Source: Hyphomicrobiales bacterium (GTDB lineage: Bacteria > Pseudomonadota > Alphaproteobacteria > Rhizobiales > Rhizobiaceae). From it: a stretch of DNA of 64,000 nucleotides. Of the stretch, positions 25,974 through 35,174 are shown one piece after another. The stretch lies in NCBI GenBank assembly GCA_900471925.1, contig UCGV01000005.1, positions 1 to 64,000 on the forward strand. The letters are read 5' to 3'. Made by a program: the position numbers and the translations under genes. The notes below the pieces were generated by a model. The model was not told the origin of the DNA, did no database searches, and saw only the letters and a program-made list of their open reading frames with translations. Positions within the stretch are counted from its first letter, which is position 1. Each line of letters begins with the position of its first letter.

Positions 25974-27056
25974 ATGACGAAGCCGGACCCGAGGGACACG
26001 GAGCTATTCAGAGGTTTTCTGCGCCTCTCCAGCCAGATTGGCGGCGACATCCTCAAGACGCAGGGCGCGGGCGGCAACACGTCGATCAAAAGCGACGGCG
26101 TGATGTGGGTGAAGGCATCTGGCACGTGGCTTTCCAAGGCCGATGCGGAAGACATCATGGTCCCGGTCGTTGTCGATCCGCTGGTTGCAGCTCTTCGGGC
26201 GGGCGATCCGCGTGCCGAGAAATCCACCGATTTCGTCGTTTCCGAGCTCAATTCCAGTGGCCTTCGCCCGTCGATCGAGACGAGCTTTCACGCGGCACTC
26301 AGAAGTCCAGTGATCGCCCACTATCATTGCGTGAACGCCATCGCGCTGGCTGTGCTTGAAGACCGCGACGCAGAACTGGCCGCGCGGATGAGCAATGTTC
26401 CCGATCTCAGCTGGGTGACGATACCGTACAGGCGTCCGGGAACCCCACTCGCCAGGGAGATCGAGAAGGCGGCCTCGTCGATGCCGGACGTCCTGATCCT
26501 GTTCAATCACGGGATCATCGTTTGCGGCGATACGGTGGAGGTCGTGGCCGATCGGATCGACCGCGTCGCCAAGGCGCTTTCATGCGAGCCTCGCGTTGGC
26601 GGTTCCGCTGACATCGATGCGCTGGAGCAGATAGCCAGGAACTCCACCTATCACCCTGCGCGCGACGCACAAAGCCACATGGTGGCGCTTTCGAAGATCA
26701 ATCGGGAGATCGCAACCGGCGGCTCGCTTTATCCGGACCACGTTATCTTCCTTGGTACCGAAATTGGCGTGCTCCCTGACGGGCAAAGTGCGGCGGACCT
26801 GGAAGCCGTAACGCACCGCGAAGGTCGCGACGCTCCGAAAATGCTCATCGTACCGGGCAAGGGCGTCCTCCTATCCGGTACGCTCACTGCAGGCGGCGAG
26901 GTCATGGCTCGTTGTCTGGCGGAGGTGGTGGGTCGTATCTCCGAAGGGAAGTCGGTCGTGCACCTCTCCAAGGACGATGAATATGAGTTGACGCACTGGG
27001 AAGCGGAGCAATACCGACAGGCGCTGGACCGGGGTTCCGAAAGGCAGCCCGCGTGA
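25974..27056 (+). CDS. Class II aldolase/adducin-family protein (RhaD-like aldolase domain)
   Basis: The 360-residue protein carries the zinc aldolase fold found in the N-terminal part of RhaD/short-chain-dehydrogenase fusions, here without the dehydrogenase. Landmarks are QGAGGNTSIKSDGVMWVKAS (phosphate loop), the zinc pair HYH at residues 116-118, Glu102 and NHG around residue 180. It probably cleaves a phosphorylated ketose to a triose phosphate and an aldehyde. The ATG before TKPDPRD follows AGGAGGAGACGAG. Its stop overlaps the next start (GTGA). Confidence 0.82.
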   Translation: MTKPDPRDTELFRGFLRLSSQIGGDILKTQGAGGNTSIKSDGVMWVKASGTWLSKADAEDIMVPVVVDPLVAALRAGDPRAEKSTDFVVSELNSSGLRPSIETSFHAALRSPVIAHYHCVNAIALAVLEDRDAELAARMSNVPDLSWVTIPYRRPGTPLAREIEKAASSMPDVLILFNHGIIVCGDTVEVVADRIDRVAKALSCEPRVGGSADIDALEQIARNSTYHPARDAQSHMVALSKINREIATGGSLYPDHVIFLGTEIGVLPDGQSAADLEAVTHREGRDAPKMLIVPGKGVLLSGTLTAGGEVMARCLAEVVGRISEGKSVVHLSKDDEYELTHWEAEQYRQALDRGSERQPA

Positions 27057-28333
27057 GCGCGAACAATGGACAGGCCGTCGCCCTCGGCATCGATATCGGC
27101 ACGTCCGGCGCACGCGCCGCCGCTATCGACCTCAAGGGCAACTCCGTAGGCTTCGCCTCCGCACCATTCAGTTCGCCAGAAGAGTCGCGTCAAGCTGCGT
27201 GGTGGTGGAATAGAGTAGCCGAAGCAGTCGAGCGTCTCGCCCAAAAAACGGATCTCGGTTCAATCCAAGGCGTTGCCGTCGATGGAACGTCCGGAACAGT
27301 CCTCTCGCTCGATCATGCTGACGAGCCGACAGGTCAGGTCCTTATGTACAATGATCCCTGCCCCGATGGTGCAATCGTCGACAGCATAGCAAAGAACGCC
27401 CCGGCGGGCAGCACGGCCGTCGGCGCAAACTCGGGTCTGGCCCGAGCTATCCATTTGTCGCGCCAGGACGGAGCTCGCTCTATCGTTCATCAAGCCGACT
27501 GGATTTTGATGAAATTGGGGTGTCCAGAGCGCGTCAGCGACGAAAACAATGCCCTCAAGACAGGTTTCGATCTGGAAACGGAATGCTGGCCAGATTGGAT
27601 CGAAGCCGCGGGAATGGATGTCTCAAAACTGCCTGTCGTCTATCGTGCGGGCATGAAGGTAGCGCCGGTCGAAGGACACCTCCGCAATATTGGTCTGCCC
27701 GCTTCCGCTTGGTTCCATGCGGGCACGACCGACGGGTGTGCCTCCTTTTTGGCTACCGGTGCGTCGGCGATAGGCGACGCTGTGACCGCATTGGGATCGA
27801 CGATCGTGCTCAAATTAGCGTCGGACGCCCCGATCAACGCGCCCGAATACGGCATATATTCTCACCGTGTCGGGCGGTTCTGGCTTGTTGGCGGTGCATC
27901 AAACAGCGGCGGAAACGTCGTGCGTGCCTTGATCGGCGACGAGCGGCTGGACGAACTCACAGAGAAGATCGACCCTACCCGCAAACTGGATCTCGATTTC
28001 TATCCGCTCCTCCGTCCGGGGGAGCGTTTCCCGTTCAACGACCCGCAATATCCGCCCCGGCTTACGCCGCGGCCAGCCGACGACAGTGAGTTCTTTCAGG
28101 CCATCCTCGAAGGCATGGCGGAGATCGAACGACTGGGGTACCAGCGATTGCGCGAACTCGGTGCGCCAGCGCTCGCGTCCCTTCGAACGGTAGGTGGCGG
28201 CGCGCGAAATCCGGTTTGGACCACCATGAGAGTGCGGGCTATGGGCATCGATACGCTGGCTGCGAAATCAGTCGAGGCGGCTGTCGGCACTGCTGCGTTG
28301 GTTCTCGCTCGATTGGATAACGCCAGTGCCTAA
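27053..28333 (+). CDS. FGGY-family carbohydrate kinase (second copy)
   Basis: The 426-residue protein begins VALGIDIGTSGARAAAIDL, a classic FGGY/xylulokinase N-terminus. IQGVAVDGTSGTVLSLD, HAGTTDGCASFLATGA and LRTVGGGARNPVWTTMR complete the sugar- and nucleotide-binding motifs. At 426 residues it is shorter than most FGGY kinases (about 480-520). The GTG start overlaps the aldolase stop by four bases. Two different FGGY kinases in one locus suggest that two substrates, or a substrate and an epimer, are phosphorylated. Confidence 0.85.
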   Translation: MSANNGQAVALGIDIGTSGARAAAIDLKGNSVGFASAPFSSPEESRQAAWWWNRVAEAVERLAQKTDLGSIQGVAVDGTSGTVLSLDHADEPTGQVLMYNDPCPDGAIVDSIAKNAPAGSTAVGANSGLARAIHLSRQDGARSIVHQADWILMKLGCPERVSDENNALKTGFDLETECWPDWIEAAGMDVSKLPVVYRAGMKVAPVEGHLRNIGLPASAWFHAGTTDGCASFLATGASAIGDAVTALGSTIVLKLASDAPINAPEYGIYSHRVGRFWLVGGASNSGGNVVRALIGDERLDELTEKIDPTRKLDLDFYPLLRPGERFPFNDPQYPPRLTPRPADDSEFFQAILEGMAEIERLGYQRLRELGAPALASLRTVGGGARNPVWTTMRVRAMGIDTLAAKSVEAAVGTAALVLARLDNASA

Positions 28334-29165
28334 AGTAGCGGCTGTCACCCTCCCCCAGTTGATTCAGAAATACGACGTCTTCTTCGTCGATCAGTTCGGA
28401 GTACTGAGAGATGATGCCGGCCCTTACGAGGGCGCTGTCACAGCTCTGTCTGAACTCGCGTCGGCTGGCCGAAAAGTGGTCATCCTGTCGAATTCCGGTA
28501 GAAGCGGCGAGTACAATGCAGAGCGGCTTGTTAAGCTCGGCTTCGCATCAGAAGGCTTTGACTTCTTCGTCACATCGGGCGATGTGGCTTTTGATATTTT
28601 GTCGCGGCCTGACAACGCAATCCGAAAAGGGGCCAACTGCCTTACGATTTCCAGCGGTGGGGACAGCAATCTCGCGGATCGGCTTGGTCTGGTTTCCACC
28701 GAAAAGGCGTCGGAGGCCGAAATCGTAGTCATTTCGGGCAGTGAAGCCGAACACATATCTATGGATGACTACCGAGAAATGTTGCGTCCAGCGGCTAAGA
28801 GGGCCATCCCCTGCTACTGCACCAACCCCGACATCCATAAATTGAGCAACGGCTCCACCGCTCCGGGGGCAGGAAGCATTGCCAAACTCTACGAGGCAAT
28901 TGGCGGTCACGTAACCTGGCTGGGAAAACCGTACCCCGAAATCTACGAACACGCATTGAATCTCGTTGGTATCACCGACCGTCGCCGCGTGGTCTGCATC
29001 GGCGATAGCATCGATCACGATATTCTGGGAGCAATGTCGGCCGGCCTGGATTCGGTCCTCGTTCGCACCGGTATCCATGCTGAGGCCAGCGATGATCAAA
29101 TCGAAAAACTGTGCGAGAATGCCGGTGCCACCCCCACGCATATCCTTCGGCATTTTGCACTCTAG
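28326..29165 (+). CDS. HAD-superfamily IIA hydrolase (TIGR01459-like)
   Basis: The 279-residue protein has the HAD motifs VFFVDQFGVL (motif I, nucleophile Asp22), VILSNSGRSG (II), WLGKPYPEIY (Lys, III) and VCIGDSIDHDILGA (IV). In motif I the second Asp is Phe (D-Q-F), which is usual in this subfamily and may mean altered or weak phosphatase activity. The GTG start overlaps the kinase stop by eight bases. It is the last gene of the aldolase operon and may dephosphorylate a side product of the pathway. Confidence 0.82.
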   Translation: MPKVAAVTLPQLIQKYDVFFVDQFGVLRDDAGPYEGAVTALSELASAGRKVVILSNSGRSGEYNAERLVKLGFASEGFDFFVTSGDVAFDILSRPDNAIRKGANCLTISSGGDSNLADRLGLVSTEKASEAEIVVISGSEAEHISMDDYREMLRPAAKRAIPCYCTNPDIHKLSNGSTAPGAGSIAKLYEAIGGHVTWLGKPYPEIYEHALNLVGITDRRRVVCIGDSIDHDILGAMSAGLDSVLVRTGIHAEASDDQIEKLCENAGATPTHILRHFAL

Positions 29166-29536
29166 TCCGGGCGTGTCACCCCGACTGTCAAAATACAGAC
29201 TTATAATACTAGGAGCCGGAAGAGCTCACTTGCGCTCGCACCCGGATATCAGAAAATCGAGTATTGCCTTTGCACCCACCGAAAGATGATGGCCGCGGCC
29301 CTGGCGTTTGGATGGTGGTCGCGATCACAGCCCGGTGCGTCGCAGTTTCCATTCCGACGAACCGTTCGACTAAATCATTCCGCGACTACAAGCGAAAATC
29401 TTTGTAGCAAAAACCGATTATGTTCGCGGAAATCAGGACGATTGTAGAAAGCCCAAGGCAGCTACCAACGGCTTTACAACTTTGAAACACGGTCTACCTG
29501 AGCTCGACATCGTGAATTGGAGGGGCCGGCGGCGGT
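29166..29536. other. Intergenic region between convergent genes
   Basis: About 370 bases between the HAD gene and the DUF378 gene. No gene is supported. The only structure noted is a weak imperfect hairpin (GTCCGGG...CCCCGAC) just after the HAD stop that could act as its terminator. Confidence 0.4.
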
Positions 29537-29782
29537 CTACGGACGGTCGATGTTGCCACGCTTTATTTTAGCTCCGGCATCACCGAGATGCACGATCCCG
29601 AAGAGAGGCAGGAACTGCCATAGCGCAGAAATTCCGATCAACGTGTAGACGATGCGAGAGAGGATTGCTCCCGAACCTCCCAGGAGAATGCCGATGAAGT
29701 CGAACTGAAACAGGCCAATAAGAAGCCAATCCAACCCACCGACAATGATGAAAAGCAATGTAATCGTGCCGAGTATACGCAT
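29537..29782 (-). CDS. DUF378 family small membrane protein
   Basis: The 81-residue protein starts MRILGTITLLFIIVGGLDWL and continues LIGLFQFDFIGILLGG, the DUF378 pattern with G-x-x-x-W-x-x-x-G-x-F. Two membrane helices are evident (residues 3-20 and about 40-62). The C-terminal 18 residues are polar and likely cytoplasmic. GAGGAG precedes the ATG. Function is unknown. It lies downstream of a strong hairpin that separates it from the SH3 gene. Confidence 0.85.
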   Translation of the reverse strand: MRILGTITLLFIIVGGLDWLLIGLFQFDFIGILLGGSGAILSRIVYTLIGISALWQFLPLFGIVHLGDAGAKIKRGNIDRP

Positions 29783-29802
29783 TTTCGGAACTCCTCGTTA
29801 AA

Positions 29803-29840
29803 GCATCCTGCGCGCGTATTTTGGGACGCGCACAGGATGC
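29803..29840 (-). terminator. Hairpin terminator after the SH3-domain gene
   Basis: The arms GCATCCTGCGCGCGT and ACGCGCACAGGATGC pair over 15 positions with one mismatch around an eight-base loop. On the minus strand the stem is followed by TTTAACG. It lies 100 bases beyond the SH3 gene and 20 bases before the DUF378 start, so it probably ends that transcript. Confidence 0.6.
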
Positions 29841-29941
29841 TGTCACACTTTGAACTAACCCATCAGGCTCGCACTGCACGGCAACATCGACACGCGCCTC
29901 GCAAGAGGCTTCGCCACGTTGCACAGTCGCGATGCAACCCA

Positions 29942-30286
29942 TCATCTGTTCAGGCAAACGTGTCCGCGTGCGCCGTGAAAACAAATCGTGCCGGGGCGAC
30001 CGATGGAGACGCCGCTCACCCGATCCAGGTACCGCGCACGAACCCATCCGCTGCGCAAGCGTCGAGGCTGCACATGGCACCAGCGACCGGACGGTGTGCA
30101 ATGGGTTACATTCACCCGGTCGCGTATGCGCAACCGTCCGATGACCCTATACGAAGTGCTCGGGCCTGATCGAAGCTGGACATTGCTGGCTGTAACAACC
30201 GCCGGCGCAGCTTCAACAGGAACAATACCCGCCCAAAGCACGCTCGCTGACACGAACGCAATGGCGATCAATCGCTTGAGCATCAT
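29942..30286 (-). CDS. Small secreted SH3-domain protein
   Basis: The 114-residue protein has a Sec signal (MMLKRLIAIAFVSASVLWAG, cleavage near VEAAP) and a bacterial SH3 domain. ASNVQLRSGPSTSYRVIGRL followed by RIRDRVNVTHC and WCHVQ matches the N-x-R-x-G-x-S-x-x-Y-x-V-I-G pattern. Four cysteines in the mature part could form disulfides in the periplasm. The start was chosen because GGAGGAGG lies seven bases upstream. Such proteins usually bind peptidoglycan or other envelope partners. Confidence 0.75.
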   Translation of the reverse strand: MMLKRLIAIAFVSASVLWAGIVPVEAAPAVVTASNVQLRSGPSTSYRVIGRLRIRDRVNVTHCTPSGRWCHVQPRRLRSGWVRARYLDRVSGVSIGRPGTICFHGARGHVCLNR

Positions 30287-30404
30287 AGTTCGACCTCCTC
30301 CTCCAACACCGGGAACGAACTCATTCCCGTTATGTCTCCCCCGTCTTTCTCGCCCTTGTCCGTCGCAGTCGCAGCGTAACATCAACAGGAAGGAAGCCTG
30401 GGCA

Positions 30405-31211
30405 CTATTGAGAGGATGCGCCAAGCATCTCGACCGCATCGGACATATCGAGCGTGCGATTGAATGCACCGGATTCCAGAAAGTTGACGGCCTCCGCAAT
30501 GACGACCGGGTTGAACATCATGAAGGTGTGCGTTGCATGCAGAACCAGGTGCTCCTTGGCGCCGTCCAGCCGGGTCGATTGGACCGTGACTTTTCCATCG
30601 TTTGGCCCATCGAGAATTGCATTGAAAATCGGATTGACGGAGACATCGCCGGCAATGATGCCAAGCGGGAAATCGGGCTTGGGTAGTCTGGTCAGTATAG
30701 ATTCTGAATCAGTGCCCAGCTCCAGGCCCGCAGGACCATTGAGCCATTCGAAAGGAGGCATGTCTCCGAAAACATCCACGATCTCCGAACCATGATTGGG
30801 AGGCCCCAGCATGACAACCCGGCCGAGATCTGCAGGCCGATGATCCGCCAGCCACAAACGCAGGAGAATGCCGCCCATGGAATGGGTGACGAAGTTCACC
30901 CGGCGCGCGCCGCAATCCGCTACGGCCTTGCCAACATGTGCGGCAAGGTTTTCGATCGTTGTGGTCGTTGAAGGATATTCGACATTCACGACGAAATAGC
31001 CGCGCTTCGACAATACTTTCTCGATCAGCCAGAACGAGCCGCTCCCGCGGGCGAGCCCATGGATGAGCACAACGCATTCGTTCCCGGCACTTTCCGAAGC
31101 CTGGACCTTGCTTGCGCTGGGGGATATGCCGCAAAGCGCGATGGACGCCAACAGGAATGACATGCCGCCACGGCTCCACCACATGCGTTCCCTATCCGGA
31201 CTATCGACCAT
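30405..31211 (-). CDS. Exported alpha/beta hydrolase (lipase-like)
   Basis: The 268-residue protein has a Sec-type N-terminus ([20 protein letters not shown]) and then [20 protein letters not shown], the oxyanion-hole region of lipases. The nucleophile elbow is THSMGG, and the [15 protein letters not shown] segment is typical of triacylglycerol lipase-like proteins. The catalytic His is probably in [12 protein letters not shown] near the C-terminus. The start overlaps the AI-2E gene by 11 bases and is served by GAGGGTGAGC, so the two are coupled. Lipase or esterase activity in the periplasm is inferred. Confidence 0.8.
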   Translation of the reverse strand: MVDSPDRERMWWSRGGMSFLLASIALCGISPSASKVQASESAGNECVVLIHGLARGSGSFWLIEKVLSKRGYFVVNVEYPSTTTTIENLAAHVGKAVADCGARRVNFVTHSMGGILLRLWLADHRPADLGRVVMLGPPNHGSEIVDVFGDMPPFEWLNGPAGLELGTDSESILTRLPKPDFPLGIIAGDVSVNPIFNAILDGPNDGKVTVQSTRLDGAKEHLVLHATHTFMMFNPVVIAEAVNFLESGAFNRTLDMSDAVEMLGASSQ

Positions 31212-32256
31212 GCTCACCCTCGTATCCGGAATTGACCACACCGCTGTCGGAAAGCAGTGTTGCAATCCATTGCGTCGAACCACCCATTGAACAGAAGATA
31301 ATGAAGGCGATCAATATCGGTACTCCGATGAAGGCTCCGGCCAGCCCCCACATGAAGCTCCAGAAAAACACAGCGAAGATAACCGCGAAAGGCGAAATGG
31401 CCAGGGATGCACCCGCGAGCCTCGGCTCGAGATAACTGCCGATGATAAACTGAATGATATTGAGGCTCAGGAATATGATGACGGCGGGTTGCCAGGTATC
31501 GAACTGGGCGATGGCAAACAGGGTCGGTAAAGTCGTCGCCACGAGGGGACCGAGGAACGGGATATAATTGAAGGCGAAGGCCATGACACCCCAGGCCGTC
31601 GCCAGTTCCAGCCCCGCGGCCAAGGCGAACAGCCAGACGAGTAAGCCTGTGAGCACGCTGGCGAACGTTCGCACCGCCATGAAACGGCGAAACTTCATCG
31701 CTATGGTCCGGGTCGCCGAAAGAATGATCCGACCGTAGGGCTGCGCTGACGGTTGAACCAGTCGCGCCGCAAACTCCTCGACTTCCAGCAGACCCAGCAT
31801 GACGAAGATCAGGACGAGAAGAGTAAAGCCGCCGAAACTGTTCAAGCGGCCCGCCGTGCCTTGCAGCACCGCAAGCAGCCACGATACGCTGAACCAATCC
31901 GCAATCGCTCCGGCCATGACGATGCCATGTTGCTCGAGCCACTCCGCTGTCGCGACATAGACCGCCTGGAGCCGGCCGGCATTCGTGAACAGCCATTGGC
32001 CCAGCCTGGCCAGCCCCCACGCAAGCGACGAACCGACGGCAATGATCACGCCGATCGTCACCACCAGCGTGAGCAGCAGCGCTATCAATCTGGGAAGCCT
32101 TGCCTGCAGGGCGAGCTGGCAAGGCCAGACGATTGCGATGATGAACAAGGCAAAGAAAAAAGGCGCAAAAACCGATTGCGCGACAAACAGAAGCGCCAGA
32201 ACGAGAATGCCGGCGATCAGCAGGCCAGTCATCGGTTTGTTACGCACGGCCGACAT
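31201..32256 (-). CDS. AI-2E family transporter (PerM/TqsA-like)
   Basis: The 351-residue integral membrane protein has the family layout: two hydrophobic pairs near the N-terminus, a long amphipathic stretch around residues 80-140, and a C-terminal block of five or so helices. [20 protein letters not shown] is the conserved signature with N-Y-I-P. Family members export small molecules such as AI-2 or ions; the substrate here is unknown. It is coupled to the lipase gene by overlap. Confidence 0.87.
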   Translation of the reverse strand: MSAVRNKPMTGLLIAGILVLALLFVAQSVFAPFFFALFIIAIVWPCQLALQARLPRLIALLLTLVVTIGVIIAVGSSLAWGLARLGQWLFTNAGRLQAVYVATAEWLEQHGIVMAGAIADWFSVSWLLAVLQGTAGRLNSFGGFTLLVLIFVMLGLLEVEEFAARLVQPSAQPYGRIILSATRTIAMKFRRFMAVRTFASVLTGLLVWLFALAAGLELATAWGVMAFAFNYIPFLGPLVATTLPTLFAIAQFDTWQPAVIIFLSLNIIQFIIGSYLEPRLAGASLAISPFAVIFAVFFWSFMWGLAGAFIGVPILIAFIIFCSMGGSTQWIATLLSDSGVVNSGYEGEHGR

Positions 32257-32346
32257 TCATCTCTCCTGACACACCTCACCCTCTTCCATGCATGTTGCTT
32301 ATGCAGATGCGATGCCTTCGCCACCGCGTTTGGCAAGCAACCCGTT

Positions 32347-33783
32347 TCACAATGTATTCTTATGAATACGGCCGTCCTTCATGATGACCGACAGATTCTT
32401 GCCCGGGTCTTCCAGCAAGCCGATGTCATCCAGTGGATTGCCGTCGACTACGATGAGGTCGGCGAATGCGTCAGCTTCGATGACGCCAAGCTTGCCGGGA
32501 TACGGATTTCGAAAACTGGATAGGGCCATCAGCTCGGCATTGCCGGACGTTGCCATCTGCAGGATTTCCGCCGTCTTGTACCAATTGCTCAAATGGGTGA
32601 GCATGAAGTTCTGGCGTGGCCCCAGTTCGGGAGAAAAAAGCAAGTCGGATCCCCAGGCCGTCTTTATTCCGTATTTCCGGGCAAACTCGTAGATCCTCGG
32701 CGTGCCGACAAAAAGCTGCTGGATACGCTCCAGCGCCGGACCGCTCAAGGAAGCGGTATCGTCCAATGTCAGGAAAGGCTGCGTGCTGAGCCACGCGCCT
32801 TTGTCGGCTATCATTCTTGCTGTTTCCTCATCGACCAGATGTGCATGTTCGATACAGGTAGCCCCTGCCGCCAGTGCTCGCTGCACGGCGCGCGGCGTAT
32901 AGGCATGAACCGCGACATAGGTATTCCAATCCTGCGCCACCGTGATCGCCGCGCGCAGCTCCTCCTCGCTGAATGTCGTCATATCGAGCGGACTTCTCGG
33001 CGAGGACACACCGCCACTGCCGACAATCTTGATCTGCGAGGCTCCCTGGAGCAATTGTTCGCGCGCTCGCATCTTGATGTCGCCGATACTGTCGACGATT
33101 GCCGATGCTCCCATCAGCTCGCTTGAACTCAAGCGAGCCCCATCCCGGGGAATTTCCGTCGGCAGACGCAGATCGCCGTGGCCGCCGGACGTCGTTATCA
33201 TCGCGCCGGACGGGTAGATGCGAGGGCCGGGTATTATTCCGCTGTCCACTGCCTGCTTGAAGGAAAAGGCGGGCCCGCCGAGATCGCGAACGGTTGTAAA
33301 GCCGCGCAGGAGGGTACGCTCCGCCTCGGCGGTCGCGGCTGCAAAAATGATGCCCGGATCTCCGGCCATCAGGATATTGAGTGGAACCCCGGCGAAAATC
33401 GTATGCCAGTGAGCGTCGATCAAGCCCGGCAGCAGCACGCCGTTTCGGCAATTGATAACCGTCGCATCCGCCGGAGCCGGACTGTTTGTCGCGTCGACGG
33501 CCTTTATCCTGTTTTCCTCGACAAGAACCTGAGCACCGTCCTGGATTACGCCGGACTTGCCGTCGAAAACGCGCACTTCGCGAAACACGATTTTCGATGC
33601 GCCCGCTTGTGCAAATGAGATCTTTGGTGATCCGGCCGACACGGCTGCAGCGCCGATGCCGGCCAGGAAACCGCGTCTCGACAATGTTTCCAGTCGCCGT
33701 GATACGATCTGAAGCGAAGGATGAAGGCAGCCACAACCGGAACCATGGACAAGATGGCTGTATTTTTCTCCGTAATTTTGCAT
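32347..33783 (-). CDS. Tat-exported metal-dependent amidohydrolase (imidazolonepropionase/Xaa-Arg dipeptidase-like)
   Basis: The 478-residue protein has a twin-arginine motif SRRGFLAG at residues 35-42 followed by a hydrophobic stretch, implying export in folded, metal-loaded form. The amidohydrolase barrel shows LLPGLIDAHWHT (HxH at 125-127), YVAVHAYTPRAV, TCIEHAHLVDEE and TAWGSDLLFSP. This matches the subgroup that includes peptidases acting on Xaa-Arg/Lys dipeptides. Lying directly after arginine deiminase in the same direction, it could release arginine from peptides outside the cytoplasm; this is inference. A GGGGAGGGG site precedes the ATG. Confidence 0.8.
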   Translation of the reverse strand: MQNYGEKYSHLVHGSGCGCLHPSLQIVSRRLETLSRRGFLAGIGAAAVSAGSPKISFAQAGASKIVFREVRVFDGKSGVIQDGAQVLVEENRIKAVDATNSPAPADATVINCRNGVLLPGLIDAHWHTIFAGVPLNILMAGDPGIIFAAATAEAERTLLRGFTTVRDLGGPAFSFKQAVDSGIIPGPRIYPSGAMITTSGGHGDLRLPTEIPRDGARLSSSELMGASAIVDSIGDIKMRAREQLLQGASQIKIVGSGGVSSPRSPLDMTTFSEEELRAAITVAQDWNTYVAVHAYTPRAVQRALAAGATCIEHAHLVDEETARMIADKGAWLSTQPFLTLDDTASLSGPALERIQQLFVGTPRIYEFARKYGIKTAWGSDLLFSPELGPRQNFMLTHLSNWYKTAEILQMATSGNAELMALSSFRNPYPGKLGVIEADAFADLIVVDGNPLDDIGLLEDPGKNLSVIMKDGRIHKNTL

Positions 33784-33911
33784 GGGAAAACCCCTCCCCT
33801 GAAATGGACACCTACCGCCGCCCTGCGCGGCAGGGTCGCGATATGACAAGTCAGGGAGCGCATAGGTCTCGGTCGGTTCGGCACGCGCTCCCGGCGGTTT
33901 CCTGCAATGCG

Positions 33912-35156
33912 TCAGTAGTCGACCGCATCGCGGATGATCGGGCAGGTCATGCAGTGGCCCCCACCACGCCCGCGACCAAGTTCGGCACCAGTAATGGTAA
34001 CGACCTCGATACCCTCCTTGCGAAGTAGAGTGTTCGTGTAGGTATTGCGGTCGTAGGCATAGACCACACCCGGCGAAGCGCAAACCAGGTTGGCGCCGCT
34101 ATCCCATTGCGTGCGTTCCCGCACGTAGTCGTTTCCGCCGGTCTCGACGACGCGCATCTTTTTCAAGCCGAGAGAATCCCGGACCGTTTCGACGAAGCTA
34201 CCTTTGTCCTTGTGCAACTCGACCCCGCCCTTACCGTCCGGGCGGAAGGAGAAGGCTTCGATGCCGTTGACGATATCGGGGTAGAGCAGAACGCAATCAC
34301 GGTCGGCAAATGTGAAGACCGTATCAAGATGCATGGCCGCACGAAGTTTCGGCATGGCAGCGACGATTACGCGTTCCGCCGCTCCCTTTTCGAACAGGGC
34401 CGCGGCGACCTGACTGATGGCCTGACGCGATGTTCGCTCGCTCATGCCGATAAGGACATTGCCTTTGCCGATCGGCATCACGTCGCCGCCTTCCAGCGTT
34501 GCGAGCCCCCAGTCCTTGGTTGGATCGCCCCACCAGACATTGACCTTGCCGGCGAAATCAGGATGGAACTTATAGATCGCCGTCGTCAGGATTGTTTCTT
34601 CGTGACGCGCCGGCCAGTAAAGGGAATTGAGGGTAACGCCGCCATAGATCCAGCATGTCGTATCCCGCGTGTAGAGCGTGTTGGGAAGTGGCGGCAGAAG
34701 ATACTCGTTGACCCCGGCAGCATCCCGGATCAAGGCGAGTTGCTCTCCGCCAACGGCATCCGGAAACTCGTTGGTCGACAGTCCGCCGATTAGCGTTTCG
34801 GCAAGCTCCCGGTTCCCCAATCCTTCAAGATAGGATCGAACTTCGTTGATAAGACCAAGTCCGATCTGGTTCGGTACCACCTGATGATCCAGAATCCAGG
34901 TCTTGGCCTCGGGAACGGCGACTGTGTCGGCCAGCAGATTATGCATCTCGACGACCTCGATGCCCCTGTCGCGCATCTTGGTCATGAAATCGAAATGATC
35001 GCGCTTGGCGTTTTCCACCCACAGGACGTCGTCGAAGAGCAGCGCATCGCAATTGGTCGGTGTCAGCCGCTGGTGCGCTCGTCCGGGCGCGCACACCATT
35101 ACCTTGCGCAACTGCCCCACTTCGGAATGAACGCCAAAAGGTTTCGTTTGTGTCAT
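33912..35156 (-). CDS. arcA: Arginine deiminase
   Basis: The 414-residue protein hydrolyses arginine to citrulline and ammonia. Family motifs are present in order: [57 protein letters not shown] and the catalytic Cys402 in GGGHCMTCP near the C-terminus. Length agrees with ADI enzymes (about 400-420). It follows the arcD-like gene by 18 bases. Neither catabolic ornithine carbamoyltransferase (arcB) nor carbamate kinase (arcC) occurs in the window, so the pathway is incomplete here. Confidence 0.95.
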   Translation of the reverse strand: MTQTKPFGVHSEVGQLRKVMVCAPGRAHQRLTPTNCDALLFDDVLWVENAKRDHFDFMTKMRDRGIEVVEMHNLLADTVAVPEAKTWILDHQVVPNQIGLGLINEVRSYLEGLGNRELAETLIGGLSTNEFPDAVGGEQLALIRDAAGVNEYLLPPLPNTLYTRDTTCWIYGGVTLNSLYWPARHEETILTTAIYKFHPDFAGKVNVWWGDPTKDWGLATLEGGDVMPIGKGNVLIGMSERTSRQAISQVAAALFEKGAAERVIVAAMPKLRAAMHLDTVFTFADRDCVLLYPDIVNGIEAFSFRPDGKGGVELHKDKGSFVETVRDSLGLKKMRVVETGGNDYVRERTQWDSGANLVCASPGVVYAYDRNTYTNTLLRKEGIEVVTITGAELGRGRGGGHCMTCPIIRDAVDY

Positions 35157-35174
35157 GACCTTCGCCTTTCCAGT

